Shown one piece after another: positions 33,781 to 42,846 of a stretch of DNA of 64,000 nt; positions within the stretch are counted from its first letter, which is position 1, and every line of letters begins with the position of its first letter. A program made the position numbers and the translations under genes. Location: contig NZ_LR594487.1 in NCBI RefSeq assembly GCF_901686465.1, forward strand, positions 2,471,865 through 2,535,864, written 5' to 3'. This DNA is from Halorubrum sp. DM2. GTDB taxonomy: Archaea > Halobacteriota > Halobacteria > Halobacteriales > Haloferacaceae. The notes beneath the pieces were generated by a model that was not told the origin of the DNA, did no database searches, and was given only the letters and a program-made list of their open reading frames with translations.

Positions 33781-35567
33781 GCGACGACGGACCGGGTGCC
33801 CGAGAGGTCGCCTACCGGGTGTTCGCGGCCGAGTTCGACGACGCCTCGCTGTCGTACTCCGAGAGCGACGAGGAGCGCGCCCCGAACTACGTGGTCACGC
33901 CGACCGGCGCGCGGGTGAACCGCCTGTTCACCGCCGGCGTGCTCACCGAGGTCGAGCGCGTGAACGACGAGACGCGCCGCGGCCGGGTCGTCGACCCCTC
34001 CGGCGCGTTCGTCACCTACGCCGGCCAGTACCAGCCGGAGGCGCAGACATTCTTGGAGCGCGCCGAGCCGCCGGCGTTCGTCGCGCTCACGGGCAAGGCG
34101 CGAACCTTCGAGCCGGAGGACTCCGACCGCGTGTTCACCTCCGTCCGCCCGGAGAGCCTCAACGAGGTCGACGCCGACACCCGCGACCGCTGGGTGGTCT
34201 CGGCCGCGCGGGCGACGCTCGACCGCCTCGCGGTGTTCGCGAAGGCGCTCGACTCGGACCTGCGCGGCGACGACCTCCGCGCGGCGCTGGAGGCGGGCGG
34301 CGCGCCCGCGCCGTTGGCCGCCGGGATCCCGAAGGCGCTCGACCACTACGGGACGACCGCGGCCTACGCCGAGGCGGTCCGCCGGCTCGCGGTCGACGCC
34401 CTCGAACTGATCGCGGGCGACCGCGAGGAGGTCCGCGCCCTCGAACTGCTCCCCGAGGAGGGCGGCGACGCCGACCTCGGTCCCCTCCCGGAGACGGACG
34501 TGACGATCGCAGAACCGCAAGCGACGACGGGCGGCGACGGGACCACCGACGGGGATTCGCCCCCCGAGGCGGAGCCGTCCGCCGGCGCGGACGATTCGGA
34601 GCCCAGCTCCGATGCGATCGACTCCGAACCCGCCACCGACGAGGTCAGCTCTGAACCCGTCTCCGACGAGATCAGCTCCGAGCCGACCGCAAACTCGGCG
34701 GAGTCCGCCGATCTCGGATCGGCCGACGGATCGCTCGACGAACCGACCGCCGACTCGGACCCGACGACCGACGCGGGCGACACCGCAGCCGACGCGGGCG
34801 ACGCCGCGACCGACGCCGACGTGGGTGACACCGCTGGCACCGCGGCCGATGTCTCCGACGACGCCGACGCCGCGACCGACGACGGCGGACTCGGTGACTT
34901 CGACGCGAGCGGCGACGACGGATCGACCGCGCAGGCCGATGCGGGCGCGGTCCCGGACGACGGGGCGGACGCGACCGCGGACGAGGGCACGAACGCGACC
35001 GCGGACGAGGGCACGAACGCGACCGCGGACGAGGGCACGAACGCGACCGCGGACCTCGATCCCGACGCGACTGCGGACCCCGATCCCGACGCGGACGCCG
35101 ACGACATGTACCAACTCGACGACGAGGAGCGCGAGGAGATCGAGTCCGAGTTCGGCACGGACTTCTCGACCGGAACCGAGATCGACGACCCGGGCGAGGC
35201 CGACATCGACGTGCCGGACCCGGAGGACCTCGCCGAGGAGCCGGTCGACGGAGCCGGAGCGGGCGCTGACGACGCGGTCGCCGACTCCGCGACGGAATCC
35301 GTCGATACGTCCGACGGGGCGGACTCCGGCGGCGACGAGTCGACTTCCGACGCCGGCGACGAGGACGCCGAGGCCGACCTCGAAGCCGCGGCGGTCGCGG
35401 CGATGGACGACCTCGACGACGGCGACGGCGCGCCCCGCGAGGCGGTCGTCGAGCGCGTCGCCGACGACCACGGCGTCGAGCCGGGCGCGGTCGAGGACGC
35501 CATTCAGGACGCGCTGATGAGCGGGCAGTGTTACGAGCCGGGCGACGGCCTGCTGAAGCCGATCTGA
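33777..35567 (+). CDS. rpap1: RPA-associated protein with long acidic repeat region
   Basis: 596 aa. The N-terminal ~230 residues are the RPA-associated domain: AREVAYRVFAAEFDDASLSYSESDEERAPNYVVTPTGARVNRLF, FLERAEPPAFVALTGKARTFEP, and the DALELIAGDREEVRALELL helix. Residues ~240-530 are disordered, Asp/Ser/Thr-rich, and include three perfect ATADEGTN repeats (24-bp DNA repeats). The last ~60 residues form a small winged-helix-like domain ending GQCYEPGDGLLKPI. It is genetically and physically linked to RPA1 in Haloferax. Confidence 0.88.
   Translation: MSDDGPGAREVAYRVFAAEFDDASLSYSESDEERAPNYVVTPTGARVNRLFTAGVLTEVERVNDETRRGRVVDPSGAFVTYAGQYQPEAQTFLERAEPPAFVALTGKARTFEPEDSDRVFTSVRPESLNEVDADTRDRWVVSAARATLDRLAVFAKALDSDLRGDDLRAALEAGGAPAPLAAGIPKALDHYGTTAAYAEAVRRLAVDALELIAGDREEVRALELLPEEGGDADLGPLPETDVTIAEPQATTGGDGTTDGDSPPEAEPSAGADDSEPSSDAIDSEPATDEVSSEPVSDEISSEPTANSAESADLGSADGSLDEPTADSDPTTDAGDTAADAGDAATDADVGDTAGTAADVSDDADAATDDGGLGDFDASGDDGSTAQADAGAVPDDGADATADEGTNATADEGTNATADEGTNATADLDPDATADPDPDADADDMYQLDDEEREEIESEFGTDFSTGTEIDDPGEADIDVPDPEDLAEEPVDGAGAGADDAVADSATESVDTSDGADSGGDESTSDAGDEDAEADLEAAAVAAMDDLDDGDGAPREAVVERVADDHGVEPGAVEDAIQDALMSGQCYEPGDGLLKPI
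34971..35054 (+). repeat. 24-bp coding minisatellite in the RPA-associated gene
   Basis: Three perfect copies of a 24-bp unit (34971-34994, 34995-35018, 35019-35042) plus half a unit encode ATADEGTN repeats in the disordered acidic linker. The length is a multiple of three, so copy changes keep the frame. Confidence 0.9.
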
Positions 35568-36370
35568 TGGACTCCGCCGCGTCGCCCGCCGTCGAGCCGG
35601 TCGTCGGCGAGCCGGCGGCCGTGGCCGACCTCGGGACCGAGCGCGCGCTGCTCGTCGCGGACGTACACGCCGGCATCGAGGTCGGCCTGCGCTACGAGCG
35701 CGGCGTCGAACTGGACTCCCGGGCCGACGCGCGCCGCGAGCGGCTCTGCGACCTCGTCGCCGAGACCGACGCCGACCGGCTCGTCGTCCTCGGCGACCTC
35801 GCGCACCGGATCGGCGCGCCCGACGGCGACGAGCGGGAGGAACTGGAGACGCTGGTCCGCGCCGTCACCGACCGCGTGCCGATGACGCTCGTCGAGGGGA
35901 ACCACGACGCGGGCGTCGCCGAGGCGTTCGCGGACGACCTCGACGCGGTCGACCCCGCCGGCGGACTGCTCGGAGCGGAGGCCCCCGACGAGCGCGGGGG
36001 AACCGTCGGCGTCGTCCACGGTCACACGTGGCCCGACCCCGCCCTGCTCGACGCGGACGTGGTCTGTATGGGCCACGAGCACCCGCAGGTCCGGCTTGAG
36101 GACGCGGTCGGCGGCTCTCGCGTCGAGCGCGCGTGGCTCCGGGGTCCGGTCGATCCGACGGCGTTCGTCGGCGACCCCGGTCCGGACGCGGCGGCCGTCG
36201 AGGATCCGCCGGAACTCGTCATCTTCCCGGCGTTCAACGAGCGATCCGGCGGTACGTGGGTCAACGTCGAGGGGCAGTCGTTCCTCGCGCCGTTCCTCCC
36301 CGACGCGCTGCCCGCCGGCGACGCGTACCTGCTGGACGGGACGCGACTCGGTGACTACCGGCGGGTGTGA
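35567..36370 (+). CDS. rpe: RPA-associated calcineurin-like phosphoesterase
   Basis: 267 aa from the ATG at 35567, overlapping the previous stop by one base (TGATG). Metallophosphoesterase motifs are complete: LLVADVHAG (D-x-H), VVLGDLAH, EGNHD, VHGHTW and CMGHEHPQ. The C-terminal half ends LPAGDAYLLDGTRLGDYR. In haloarchaea this gene follows rpa/rpap. Its DNA substrate is not known from sequence. Confidence 0.92.
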   Translation: MDSAASPAVEPVVGEPAAVADLGTERALLVADVHAGIEVGLRYERGVELDSRADARRERLCDLVAETDADRLVVLGDLAHRIGAPDGDEREELETLVRAVTDRVPMTLVEGNHDAGVAEAFADDLDAVDPAGGLLGAEAPDERGGTVGVVHGHTWPDPALLDADVVCMGHEHPQVRLEDAVGGSRVERAWLRGPVDPTAFVGDPGPDAAAVEDPPELVIFPAFNERSGGTWVNVEGQSFLAPFLPDALPAGDAYLLDGTRLGDYRRV

Positions 36371-36698
36371 GTCGCCGTCGTTGGTTGCGGCCTGCCCGCC
36401 CGCCTCGGATCGATGACGCGCTCGTTCGTCACCCCCACGCACTGTCCCGGCCCGCTCTACACCCGCTCTCGACAGCCGCTCAGTCAAACTGACTCGAAAT
36501 TTCCCGCCGGTTCTCGCGTCACAAGAATCGAATTTTGGGAATTGTTGTCTGTCTAAAATACTCTAAATCATCTACAAAGCGCCTGAATTCGATTGCCTCT
36601 GACTCGTCGGACCACCAATGGCGAATCAGATCGAGTCTTATTACCACACCTGAGAAAATGTCCGTGGGTTTATTTGTCGCGTACGAATTTGTCGTCGT
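36371..36698. other. 328-bp non-coding gap with an AT-rich half
   Basis: The first ~115 bp are GC-rich and featureless. From ~36490 to 36690 base composition becomes much more AT-rich than the neighbours (TCGAATTTTGGGAATTG, TCTAAAATACTCTAAATC). It ends with TTTATTT (36669-36675), 28 nt before the histidine kinase ATG, the probable TATA box. No convincing ORF or repeat family member is present. Confidence 0.5.
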
Positions 36699-38753
36699 AT
36701 GGGATTTTCACCCGGTATGATCACCTGGGCGCTGTTCGGGATCTCCGGGTTGAACCTCGGGATTGCCGCTGTCGCGGTTCGACGCAGAGAGGTGCGCGGC
36801 GCAGTCGCGTTCTCGCTGGTGATGATCTGCGTGTCTCTCTACTCGCTGGGCACCGGAATCCGCGCCGGGAGCACCACGCTCTCGCTGTATCAGGTCGGGA
36901 CAGTCGTCAAATTCGCCGGGATCCTCGGACTCGGGCCGACCCAACTCCGCTTCGGACTGATATACACCGGTCGGGAGTCAGTTCTCACTCGCCGCTACTG
37001 GGCACTCCTGCTCGCGTGGCCGGTCGCCACCTTCGCGCTCATCGTGACCGCACCGGTACACGACCTTCTGTGGACCGTCCAAGGGTTTAGCAGCAGCGCC
37101 CCGCTGGCCGCGGTCGACCGGGCGAACGGGCCGCTGTTTTGGCTGACGCTGGCGTACACCTACGCCCTGATACTCACCACGTACTCGTTGCTGCTCGTCT
37201 TCGGGGTCAGGCGCGGCGGCCGATACCGTACTCAGGTTCTGTTGATGCTCTCGGGCGGAATCATCCCGGTCATCGGTAGTTTCCTCCTCCTGTACAGCGG
37301 CGACCTGTCGGCGGCCTTCGACCCGACCGCGTTCGCCAACACGGCCACCGGCGTCGTGTTCGCCGTCGCGCTCTTCAGGTTCGGCTTCCTCGATCTGGCC
37401 CCCGTCGCGAGGCATACTCTCGTCGACGAGATGGTCGACCCGGTGTACGTCGTCGACACCGACGACCGCGTCGTCGACGTGAACGTGGCCGGTGTGGAGC
37501 TGCTCGAGGAGGGGGCCGGTGAGCCAGTCGGGCGGCCGGCGGCCGAGGTCGTACCGCTGTATGACTCGTTCGACGAGCGCACCGGCGACTCGGACGTGAC
37601 CGTCGAGCGCGACGGGTCGCTGCGGTTCTTCGATATCAACCGAACGCCGTTGACCGACCGGACCGGAACGGCGATCGGGTCGCTGTTGATCTACCGCGAC
37701 GTCACGGAGCGACACATCACCGAAAAGCGGTTCGAACGGCTCATCGAACGGTCTTCGGACGTCATCGCGGTGATCGACGAGGACGGGGACATCACGCACG
37801 TCAGCCAGTCGGTGGAAGAGATTCTCGGCTACGTGCCGACGGCGTTGATCGGTGCGAACGTCATCGAGAACGTTCACCCCAACGACCGAGACGAACTCAG
37901 CGCCGAGCTCTCCGCCCACGGCACCGAATATGGATACACAAGCTCCTACAGGGTCAGGTTCCGCCACGCCGACGGGGAATGGCGGGTCCTCGAAGTGCGG
38001 GCGCGGAACCTCCTGGCTGACCAGTTCGTGGAGGGTATCGTGCTGAACTCTCGCGACGTCACCGAAAAGGAGCGGCAGAAGCGGAAGCTCGAACGGCAGA
38101 ACGAGCGCCTCGACCAGTTCGCCAGCATCGTCTCGCACGACCTCCGAAACCCGCTGAACGTCGCGACAGGTCACGTAGACATGCTCGACACGGACGCCCG
38201 AAGCGAACAGGGCGACTCGATCGAGACGGTTCAGCGTCAGCTCGAACGGATGGAGGCGATCATCAGCGACGCCCTCACGCTCGCTCGGTCGGGCGAGGTG
38301 ATCTCCGAAGCCACGGAAGTCCGGCTCGAGGACATCGCCCACACCGCGTGGCAGAACGTCGACACCGCCGAGGCCGACCTCGTCGTCGACACGTCGCTCG
38401 CTCTCGACGCTGACAGGGACCGACTGCTCAACGTCTTCGAGAACCTGTACCGGAACAGCGCCGAACACAACGAGACGACGGGTCTGACCGTTCGGGTCGG
38501 ATCGCTGTCCGAGACGTTCGGTTTCTACGTCGAAGACACCGGCGAGGGGATCCCCGAGGACAAACGCGATCGGGTGCTCGAACAGGGGTACACGACCAAC
38601 CGGGAGGGGACCGGGTTCGGGCTCGCGATCGTCAGGGACATCGTCAGGGCGCACGGGTGGCGGATCGCGGTCTCCGAGAGCGACGAGGACGGCGCGAGGT
38701 TCGAGGTCGAGTGCTCCGAGGTACCCTTGGAAGAGCGGCCGCAGACGGCCTGA
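36699..38753 (+). CDS. Membrane sensor histidine kinase (7TM-PAS-PAS-HisKA-HATPase)
   Basis: 684 aa, leaderless (TTTATTT 28 nt upstream). Residues ~5-235 hold seven hydrophobic helices of the 7TM histidine-kinase sensor type, two PAS domains follow (~240-340 and ~345-460), then a HisKA dimer helix with FASIVSHDLRNPLNVATGHVDML (phospho-His in SHDLRNPL) and an HATPase domain (NLYRNSAEHNE N-box, DTGEGIPEDKRDRVLEQGY, GTGFGLAIVRDIVRAHGW). No receiver domain or regulator gene is adjacent, as is common for haloarchaeal orphan kinases. Confidence 0.93.
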   Translation: MGFSPGMITWALFGISGLNLGIAAVAVRRREVRGAVAFSLVMICVSLYSLGTGIRAGSTTLSLYQVGTVVKFAGILGLGPTQLRFGLIYTGRESVLTRRYWALLLAWPVATFALIVTAPVHDLLWTVQGFSSSAPLAAVDRANGPLFWLTLAYTYALILTTYSLLLVFGVRRGGRYRTQVLLMLSGGIIPVIGSFLLLYSGDLSAAFDPTAFANTATGVVFAVALFRFGFLDLAPVARHTLVDEMVDPVYVVDTDDRVVDVNVAGVELLEEGAGEPVGRPAAEVVPLYDSFDERTGDSDVTVERDGSLRFFDINRTPLTDRTGTAIGSLLIYRDVTERHITEKRFERLIERSSDVIAVIDEDGDITHVSQSVEEILGYVPTALIGANVIENVHPNDRDELSAELSAHGTEYGYTSSYRVRFRHADGEWRVLEVRARNLLADQFVEGIVLNSRDVTEKERQKRKLERQNERLDQFASIVSHDLRNPLNVATGHVDMLDTDARSEQGDSIETVQRQLERMEAIISDALTLARSGEVISEATEVRLEDIAHTAWQNVDTAEADLVVDTSLALDADRDRLLNVFENLYRNSAEHNETTGLTVRVGSLSETFGFYVEDTGEGIPEDKRDRVLEQGYTTNREGTGFGLAIVRDIVRAHGWRIAVSESDEDGARFEVECSEVPLEERPQTA

Positions 38754-38774
38754 AACCCCGGTCACACCGGCCCT

Positions 38775-39242
38775 TCAGACGGGGCGAAACCGGAAGCCGT
38801 CCCAGCCCTGACTCTCCGGCTCCCGGATCCCCGCGCCCGGCTCGCGCAGTTCGTCGGCGTAGACGGGCTCGACGCGGTCGCCGATCTCCACGTCGAACTG
38901 CTCGGCGTCCTCGCCGTCGCCGTCCTCACCGCCGCCGTCCGCGCCGTCGCGCGGCGCGATCTGCCCGAGCGCGCGGACCGGCGGTCCGTCGTAGCCGTCG
39001 CCCATCTCGAACTCGACGATCGCGAGGGTGTTCGGCTCGCGGACGCCCGGCGGCGTCGCGGTCGAAGTCGTCCACGTGACGACGCGCGCCTCGCGCTCGC
39101 GGAGGTCGACCGTTCCGACGCGCTCGGAGCCGTTCGGTCCCACGGTGTGGGGCGGGTACGTGACTGTCCCGTCCGCGTACTCCGCCGCCTCGAAGGTCGG
39201 TTCGTCGCCCGCTCCCGTCTCGCCGCTCTCGGTGTCGCTCAT
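38775..39242 (-). CDS. DUF35 OB-fold partner of the thiolase (zinc ribbon lost)
   Basis: 155 aa. The OB part of the DUF35 family is visible: GSERVGTVDLREREARVVTWTTSTATPPGVREPNTLAIVEFEMGDG then PPVRALGQI and IGDRVEPVYADELREP. The usual N-terminal Zn ribbon is reduced to TYPPHTVGPNG without any cysteine. An acidic GEDGDGEDAEQ insert lies in the middle. DUF35 proteins bind archaeal thiolases and pass intermediates between enzymes. The start overlaps the thiolase stop by 4 bp, so it is a dedicated subunit. Confidence 0.85.
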   Translation of the reverse strand: MSDTESGETGAGDEPTFEAAEYADGTVTYPPHTVGPNGSERVGTVDLREREARVVTWTTSTATPPGVREPNTLAIVEFEMGDGYDGPPVRALGQIAPRDGADGGGEDGDGEDAEQFDVEIGDRVEPVYADELREPGAGIREPESQGWDGFRFRPV

Positions 39243-40399
39243 TGGCTTCCCTCCAGAATCGTCGTCGTCACGCAGTTCCCGAACCCGCCGACGTTACACG
39301 CGAGCCCCGTGTCGGCCTCGACCTGCCGCGGCCCGGCGTTCCCGGTTACCTGCTGGAATATCTCGTACACCTGTGCGACGCCGCTGGCCCCGAGCGGGTG
39401 GCCCTTCGACTTGAGGCCGCCCGAGGTGTTGATCGGGAGGTCGCCGTCGCGGTCGGTGACGCCCTCCTCGACGGCCTTCCACCCCTCGCCCTTCTCGAAG
39501 AAGCCGAGGTCCTCGCTCTGGAGGAACTCTAAGATCGTGAACATGTCGTGGAGCTCCGCCACGTCGACGTCGTCCGGGCCGATCCCGGCCATCTCGTAGG
39601 CCACGTCGGAGGAGTCGACGACGCCGCCCATCGTCGTCGGGTCCGCGCGCTCGTGGACGACGTGGGTGTCGGTCGCGCCGCCGATACCGGAGATTACGGC
39701 GTAGTTCCCCTCGGGCGCGTACTCCTCGGCGACGGACTCCGGACAGAACACGAGCGCGGCGGAGCCGTCCGTGATCGGACAGAAGTCGTAGAGTCGGAGC
39801 GGGTCGGCGACGATCGGCGAGTCCAGCACCGTGTCGAGGTCGACCTCCTTCCGGAACTGCGCGTGGGGGTTGTCCACGCCGTTTCTGTGATTTTTCACCG
39901 CGACCTTGCCGAGGCTCTCGCGGGGCGCGTCGTACTCGTCGAGGTACAGGCGCGCCGTGAGGCCCGCGAACGAGGGGAGCGTCACGCCGTGTTTGTACTC
40001 GACCGGATGCGTGAGCGACGCGATCACGTCGGTCGCCTCCGAGGTCGTCCGGTGGGTCATCTTCTCGCCGCCGACGAGCATCGTGAGGTCGCTCGCCCCC
40101 GAGGCCACCGACTGCCACGCCGCGTACACGCCCGCGCCGCCCGACGAGGAGGTCTGGTCGATCCGGGCAGTGTACGCCGGGGTCGCCGCGAGATCGTGGG
40201 CGAGCGCGTTCGGGACGCCGGTCTGGCCCTCGAACTCGCCGCTGGCCATGTTCGAGACGTACAGGTGATCGAGGTCGTCGCCGTCGACGCCGGCGTCGTC
40301 GAGCGCGGCCGCGCCCGCCTCCGCTAGCAGCTCCCGCACCCAGGCGTCGCGCTGCCCGAACGGGGTCATCGACGCGCCGACGATCGCTACGCGTTCCAT
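39239..40399 (-). CDS. Thiolase-family acyltransferase with Ser in place of the nucleophile Cys
   Basis: 386 aa from the ATG at 40399. Thiolase fold: MERVAIVGASMTPFGQRDAW, the nucleophile region DQTSSSGGAGVYAAW, ELHDMFTILEF, and GGLKSKGHPLGASGVAQ. The site that is Cys in biosynthetic thiolases (C-x-S-G) is Ser (about residue 84), while the histidines of ELHD and GHP are kept. Haloarchaeal beta-ketothiolases of the PhaA/BktB type are reported to use a Ser-His-His set and a second OB-fold subunit, which matches this operon. Substrate (acetoacetyl- or longer ketoacyl-CoA) is unresolved. Confidence 0.88.
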   Translation of the reverse strand: MERVAIVGASMTPFGQRDAWVRELLAEAGAAALDDAGVDGDDLDHLYVSNMASGEFEGQTGVPNALAHDLAATPAYTARIDQTSSSGGAGVYAAWQSVASGASDLTMLVGGEKMTHRTTSEATDVIASLTHPVEYKHGVTLPSFAGLTARLYLDEYDAPRESLGKVAVKNHRNGVDNPHAQFRKEVDLDTVLDSPIVADPLRLYDFCPITDGSAALVFCPESVAEEYAPEGNYAVISGIGGATDTHVVHERADPTTMGGVVDSSDVAYEMAGIGPDDVDVAELHDMFTILEFLQSEDLGFFEKGEGWKAVEEGVTDRDGDLPINTSGGLKSKGHPLGASGVAQVYEIFQQVTGNAGPRQVEADTGLACNVGGFGNCVTTTILEGSQ

Positions 40400-40478
40400 A
40401 CGCGTGGGTCCGGGGCGTCCGACTAAAGCGTACCTCTCCGCGGTCGGATGAAGCGAGGGACGAAAGGCGGCCGCGCGG

Positions 40479-41195
40479 TCAGTCGGCCGGAGCCGGGGTC
40501 GGCCCGTCGTCGCGCTCGGCGACCCCGACGTCGGCGAACGCCCGCCGCCGGGTGTAGAAGAAGTAGACGTACGGCAGCTTCGCCAGCACGTCGAGGAAGG
40601 CGTACGTGAGGCTGATCCCGACGGCACCGACGAAGGCGAACCCGCCCGGTCCCGTCAGCCAGACGAAGGGGTAGGCCAGCCACAGCAGTCCGATGTGGTT
40701 CTTCAGCAGGTTGAACAGCCCCCGCTGGCTCGGGTCGTCGGGGACGGACCGCGGGAACACTACGTACAGGTAGGCGAACAGCCCGACGTGGAAGCCACCG
40801 GCCACGGCGAACAGCGCCCACTTGAGCGTCCCCTCGGAGACGGTCGCGCCCGCGCCGAAGACGATCATCAGCGCGTCGGCGAGCATCACGCCCGCGATCG
40901 CCCGCCGGGAGGCCCCGGCCACGTAGCCGACGAAGCCGACGAGTAGGGGCGTGGTGATCACCCAGTCGACGTACCGGAAGCCGACGAACTCGACCCCGTT
41001 TACCGTGGTAGTTCCGATCCCGAACGCCATCGCGACGTACGACAGTCCCGCGAACCCGGGGATGATCGCCAGCGCGGCCAGTCGACCCTGATGGGCCGAT
41101 CCCTTGAGGCTCCGGTACAGCGCGACGGTGATCCCGAGCCCGACGAGGAAGGCGGCCGCGGCCAGCCCGTAGGCGACCGAGACGGGATCCGTCAT
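40479..41195 (-). CDS. sopI: Sensory rhodopsin I
   Basis: 238 aa, seven helices. Very similar in pattern to Halobacterium SRI: LYRSLKGSAHQ, LAIIPGFAGLSYVAM, RYVDWVITTPLLVGFVGYVAGASRRAI, EGTLKWALF, LLKNHIGLLWLAYPFVWL, LDVLAKLPYVYFFYTRRR. Lys206 binds retinal, and the counter-ion Asp77 is kept. The proton-donor position is Phe88 rather than Asp, so it cannot pump efficiently. His167 of NHIG is present. It mediates colour-sensitive phototaxis through HtrI. The start overlaps the HtrI stop by 4 bp. Confidence 0.95.
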   Translation of the reverse strand: MTDPVSVAYGLAAAAFLVGLGITVALYRSLKGSAHQGRLAALAIIPGFAGLSYVAMAFGIGTTTVNGVEFVGFRYVDWVITTPLLVGFVGYVAGASRRAIAGVMLADALMIVFGAGATVSEGTLKWALFAVAGGFHVGLFAYLYVVFPRSVPDDPSQRGLFNLLKNHIGLLWLAYPFVWLTGPGGFAFVGAVGISLTYAFLDVLAKLPYVYFFYTRRRAFADVGVAERDDGPTPAPAD

Positions 41196-42742
41196 CGCTC
41201 ACCCCCGTCGGTCGTGGCCCGTCCACCCGTCGTCCCGCCGTCGAGGTCCGACGGACTCGGTCCGCCCGATTCGACGGTGAACGCCGAGACCCGGTCTTGC
41301 AGAGTGGTGACGGCGTCCTGACGGAACGAGCGCAGGGAGTCGGAGATCCGCTCGACGACCTCTTGGCTCTCCTCCATCTCGGTCGCCGCGCCGGTCGCCG
41401 TGTCGGCCGTCTCGCTGCTGAGCTCGGTGATCGAGTCGACCGAGCCGGCGGTGTCTTGGACGGTGTCGGCCTGGTCGGCGGTCGTCTGCCGGATCTCTTC
41501 GAGCGACTGGTTGATCTCCTCGACCGAGCCGGCGATCGTCTCGATGTCGGTCAGGGTCGACTCGACGGTGCTGGTCCCGCTCTGGACCCGCTCCTGTGTC
41601 GACCGGATGGAGACCGTCACCTCCTCCGTCTGATCGGCGATCTCGTCTATCATCTCGTCGATCTCGTTGGCCCGCGTCTGCGTCTCTTCGGCGAGCTGTT
41701 TCACCTCGTCGGCGACGACCGCGAACCCGTCGCTCCCGCTGCCGCCCTCGCCCGCCCGGGCCGCCTCGATCGAGGCGTTCAGCGCGAGCATGTTGGTCTG
41801 TTCCGCGATCTCGCCGATGATGTCGACGATCTCGGTGATCTCGTCCATCCCCTCCCGGAGTCGTTCGACCCGGTCGACGGCCTGTTCAGCCTCGGACTCC
41901 ACCTCGGCCATCTCGTCTAAGGCGCTCCGAGAGGAGTTCCGGGCGTCGCTGCTCGCCGTCGCCACGTCCTCGCTCCGGTCGGAGAGGTCGTCGACCGTCG
42001 CGGCGATCTCCTCGGCTGAGGCGCTCACGTTCTCGATGTCCGTCGCGATCGATTCGAGCTCCTCGCGCTGTTCCTCGGACTGCGACTGGATGGTGGAGGT
42101 GGTTCCGACGGCCTTGCCGACGCGCCGTTCGACGTCGGTGCTCATCTCGGCCATCTCCCCGGCGTCCGTCTCGATCCGGTCGGCCATCTCCGTCACCGTC
42201 TCGACGGTCGCTTGGAGGTCGTCCATCATCCGGTTGAACGACTCGCCGACCGTCGCGAGCGCCTCGTCGTCCTCGTCGACGTCGACCCGCTGCGTGAGGT
42301 CTCCCGTGGCCGCGCGTTCCATCACCTCGCCGTACCGCTCCGCGGTCCGGCGGTAGCGGTCGGCCATCTCGGTGGCCTCGGACTGCGCCGCTTCCAATTC
42401 CCCTTGGGTCTGTTCCATCTGCGTCAGCCGGTCCTTCAGCGAGACCCGCATCTCCTCGATGGAGTCCGCCAGCTGTCCGAACTCGTCCGTCCGGGTGGAC
42501 TCGACTCTGCTGTCGATGTCCCCGTTCGCGACGCGTCTGGTCTGTGCCCCGATCTCGGTGACGCTGGCTACCGTCTCGGCCGCGTTGATCGACCCGAGTG
42601 TGAGCAGCCCGGCGATGGACGCCACGATCGTCGCGTTGACCTCGTTCGTGATCAACCCGACGGCGACGATGAATCCCCCCGTGGTGACGTATCCGACCCC
42701 CAATTTCGCCCCGTATCTTCTCTTTACCGCTGCTATCGGCAT
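41192..42742 (-). CDS. htrI: Phototaxis transducer HtrI
   Basis: 516 aa from the ATG at 42742. Two membrane helices (~15-35 and ~40-58) are joined by a very short loop, as in HtrI: KRRYGAKLGVGYVTTGGFIVAVGLIT and LLTLGSINAAETVASV. Two HAMP-like segments follow, then the long methyl-accepting coiled coil with the CheA/CheW-binding tip (IAEQTNMLALNASIEAARAG and FAVVADEVKQLAEET). It signals SopI light state to the flagellar motor. A TATA-like GTCATTTAAC lies 28 nt upstream, so leaderless. The longer in-frame extension is a MutL shadow. Confidence 0.95.
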   Translation of the reverse strand: MPIAAVKRRYGAKLGVGYVTTGGFIVAVGLITNEVNATIVASIAGLLTLGSINAAETVASVTEIGAQTRRVANGDIDSRVESTRTDEFGQLADSIEEMRVSLKDRLTQMEQTQGELEAAQSEATEMADRYRRTAERYGEVMERAATGDLTQRVDVDEDDEALATVGESFNRMMDDLQATVETVTEMADRIETDAGEMAEMSTDVERRVGKAVGTTSTIQSQSEEQREELESIATDIENVSASAEEIAATVDDLSDRSEDVATASSDARNSSRSALDEMAEVESEAEQAVDRVERLREGMDEITEIVDIIGEIAEQTNMLALNASIEAARAGEGGSGSDGFAVVADEVKQLAEETQTRANEIDEMIDEIADQTEEVTVSIRSTQERVQSGTSTVESTLTDIETIAGSVEEINQSLEEIRQTTADQADTVQDTAGSVDSITELSSETADTATGAATEMEESQEVVERISDSLRSFRQDAVTTLQDRVSAFTVESGGPSPSDLDGGTTGGRATTDGGER

Positions 42743-42766
42743 GTGATATCCCAAGGATACTTTTGT

Positions 42767-42773
42767 GTTAAAT
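42767..42773 (-). promoter_or_regulatory. TATA box of the htrI-sopI operon
   Basis: ATTTAAC on the minus strand, 25-31 nt before the htrI ATG at 42742. It sits in the 104-bp AT-rich gap after mutL, so htrI-sopI has its own promoter. Confidence 0.55.
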
Positions 42774-42846
42774 GACACTCCAATATTATCGATTCTGATA
42801 TCCAACTTCGAGCGTTCGGCTCGACTGGTCCGGCGCGCCCGGGGCG

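Noticed and set aside
33687-35471. Long antisense reading frames over the RPA operon, mutL and other genes
   Set aside because: High GC and Asp/Ala-rich codons leave several frames open. These frames have Arg/Pro/Val-rich composition without domains, while the sense frames match known families.
36490-36690. AT-rich stretch as a replication origin or transferred DNA
   Set aside because: No origin repeats, no orc1/cdc6 gene and no foreign coding sequence nearby. It is more simply a promoter region.
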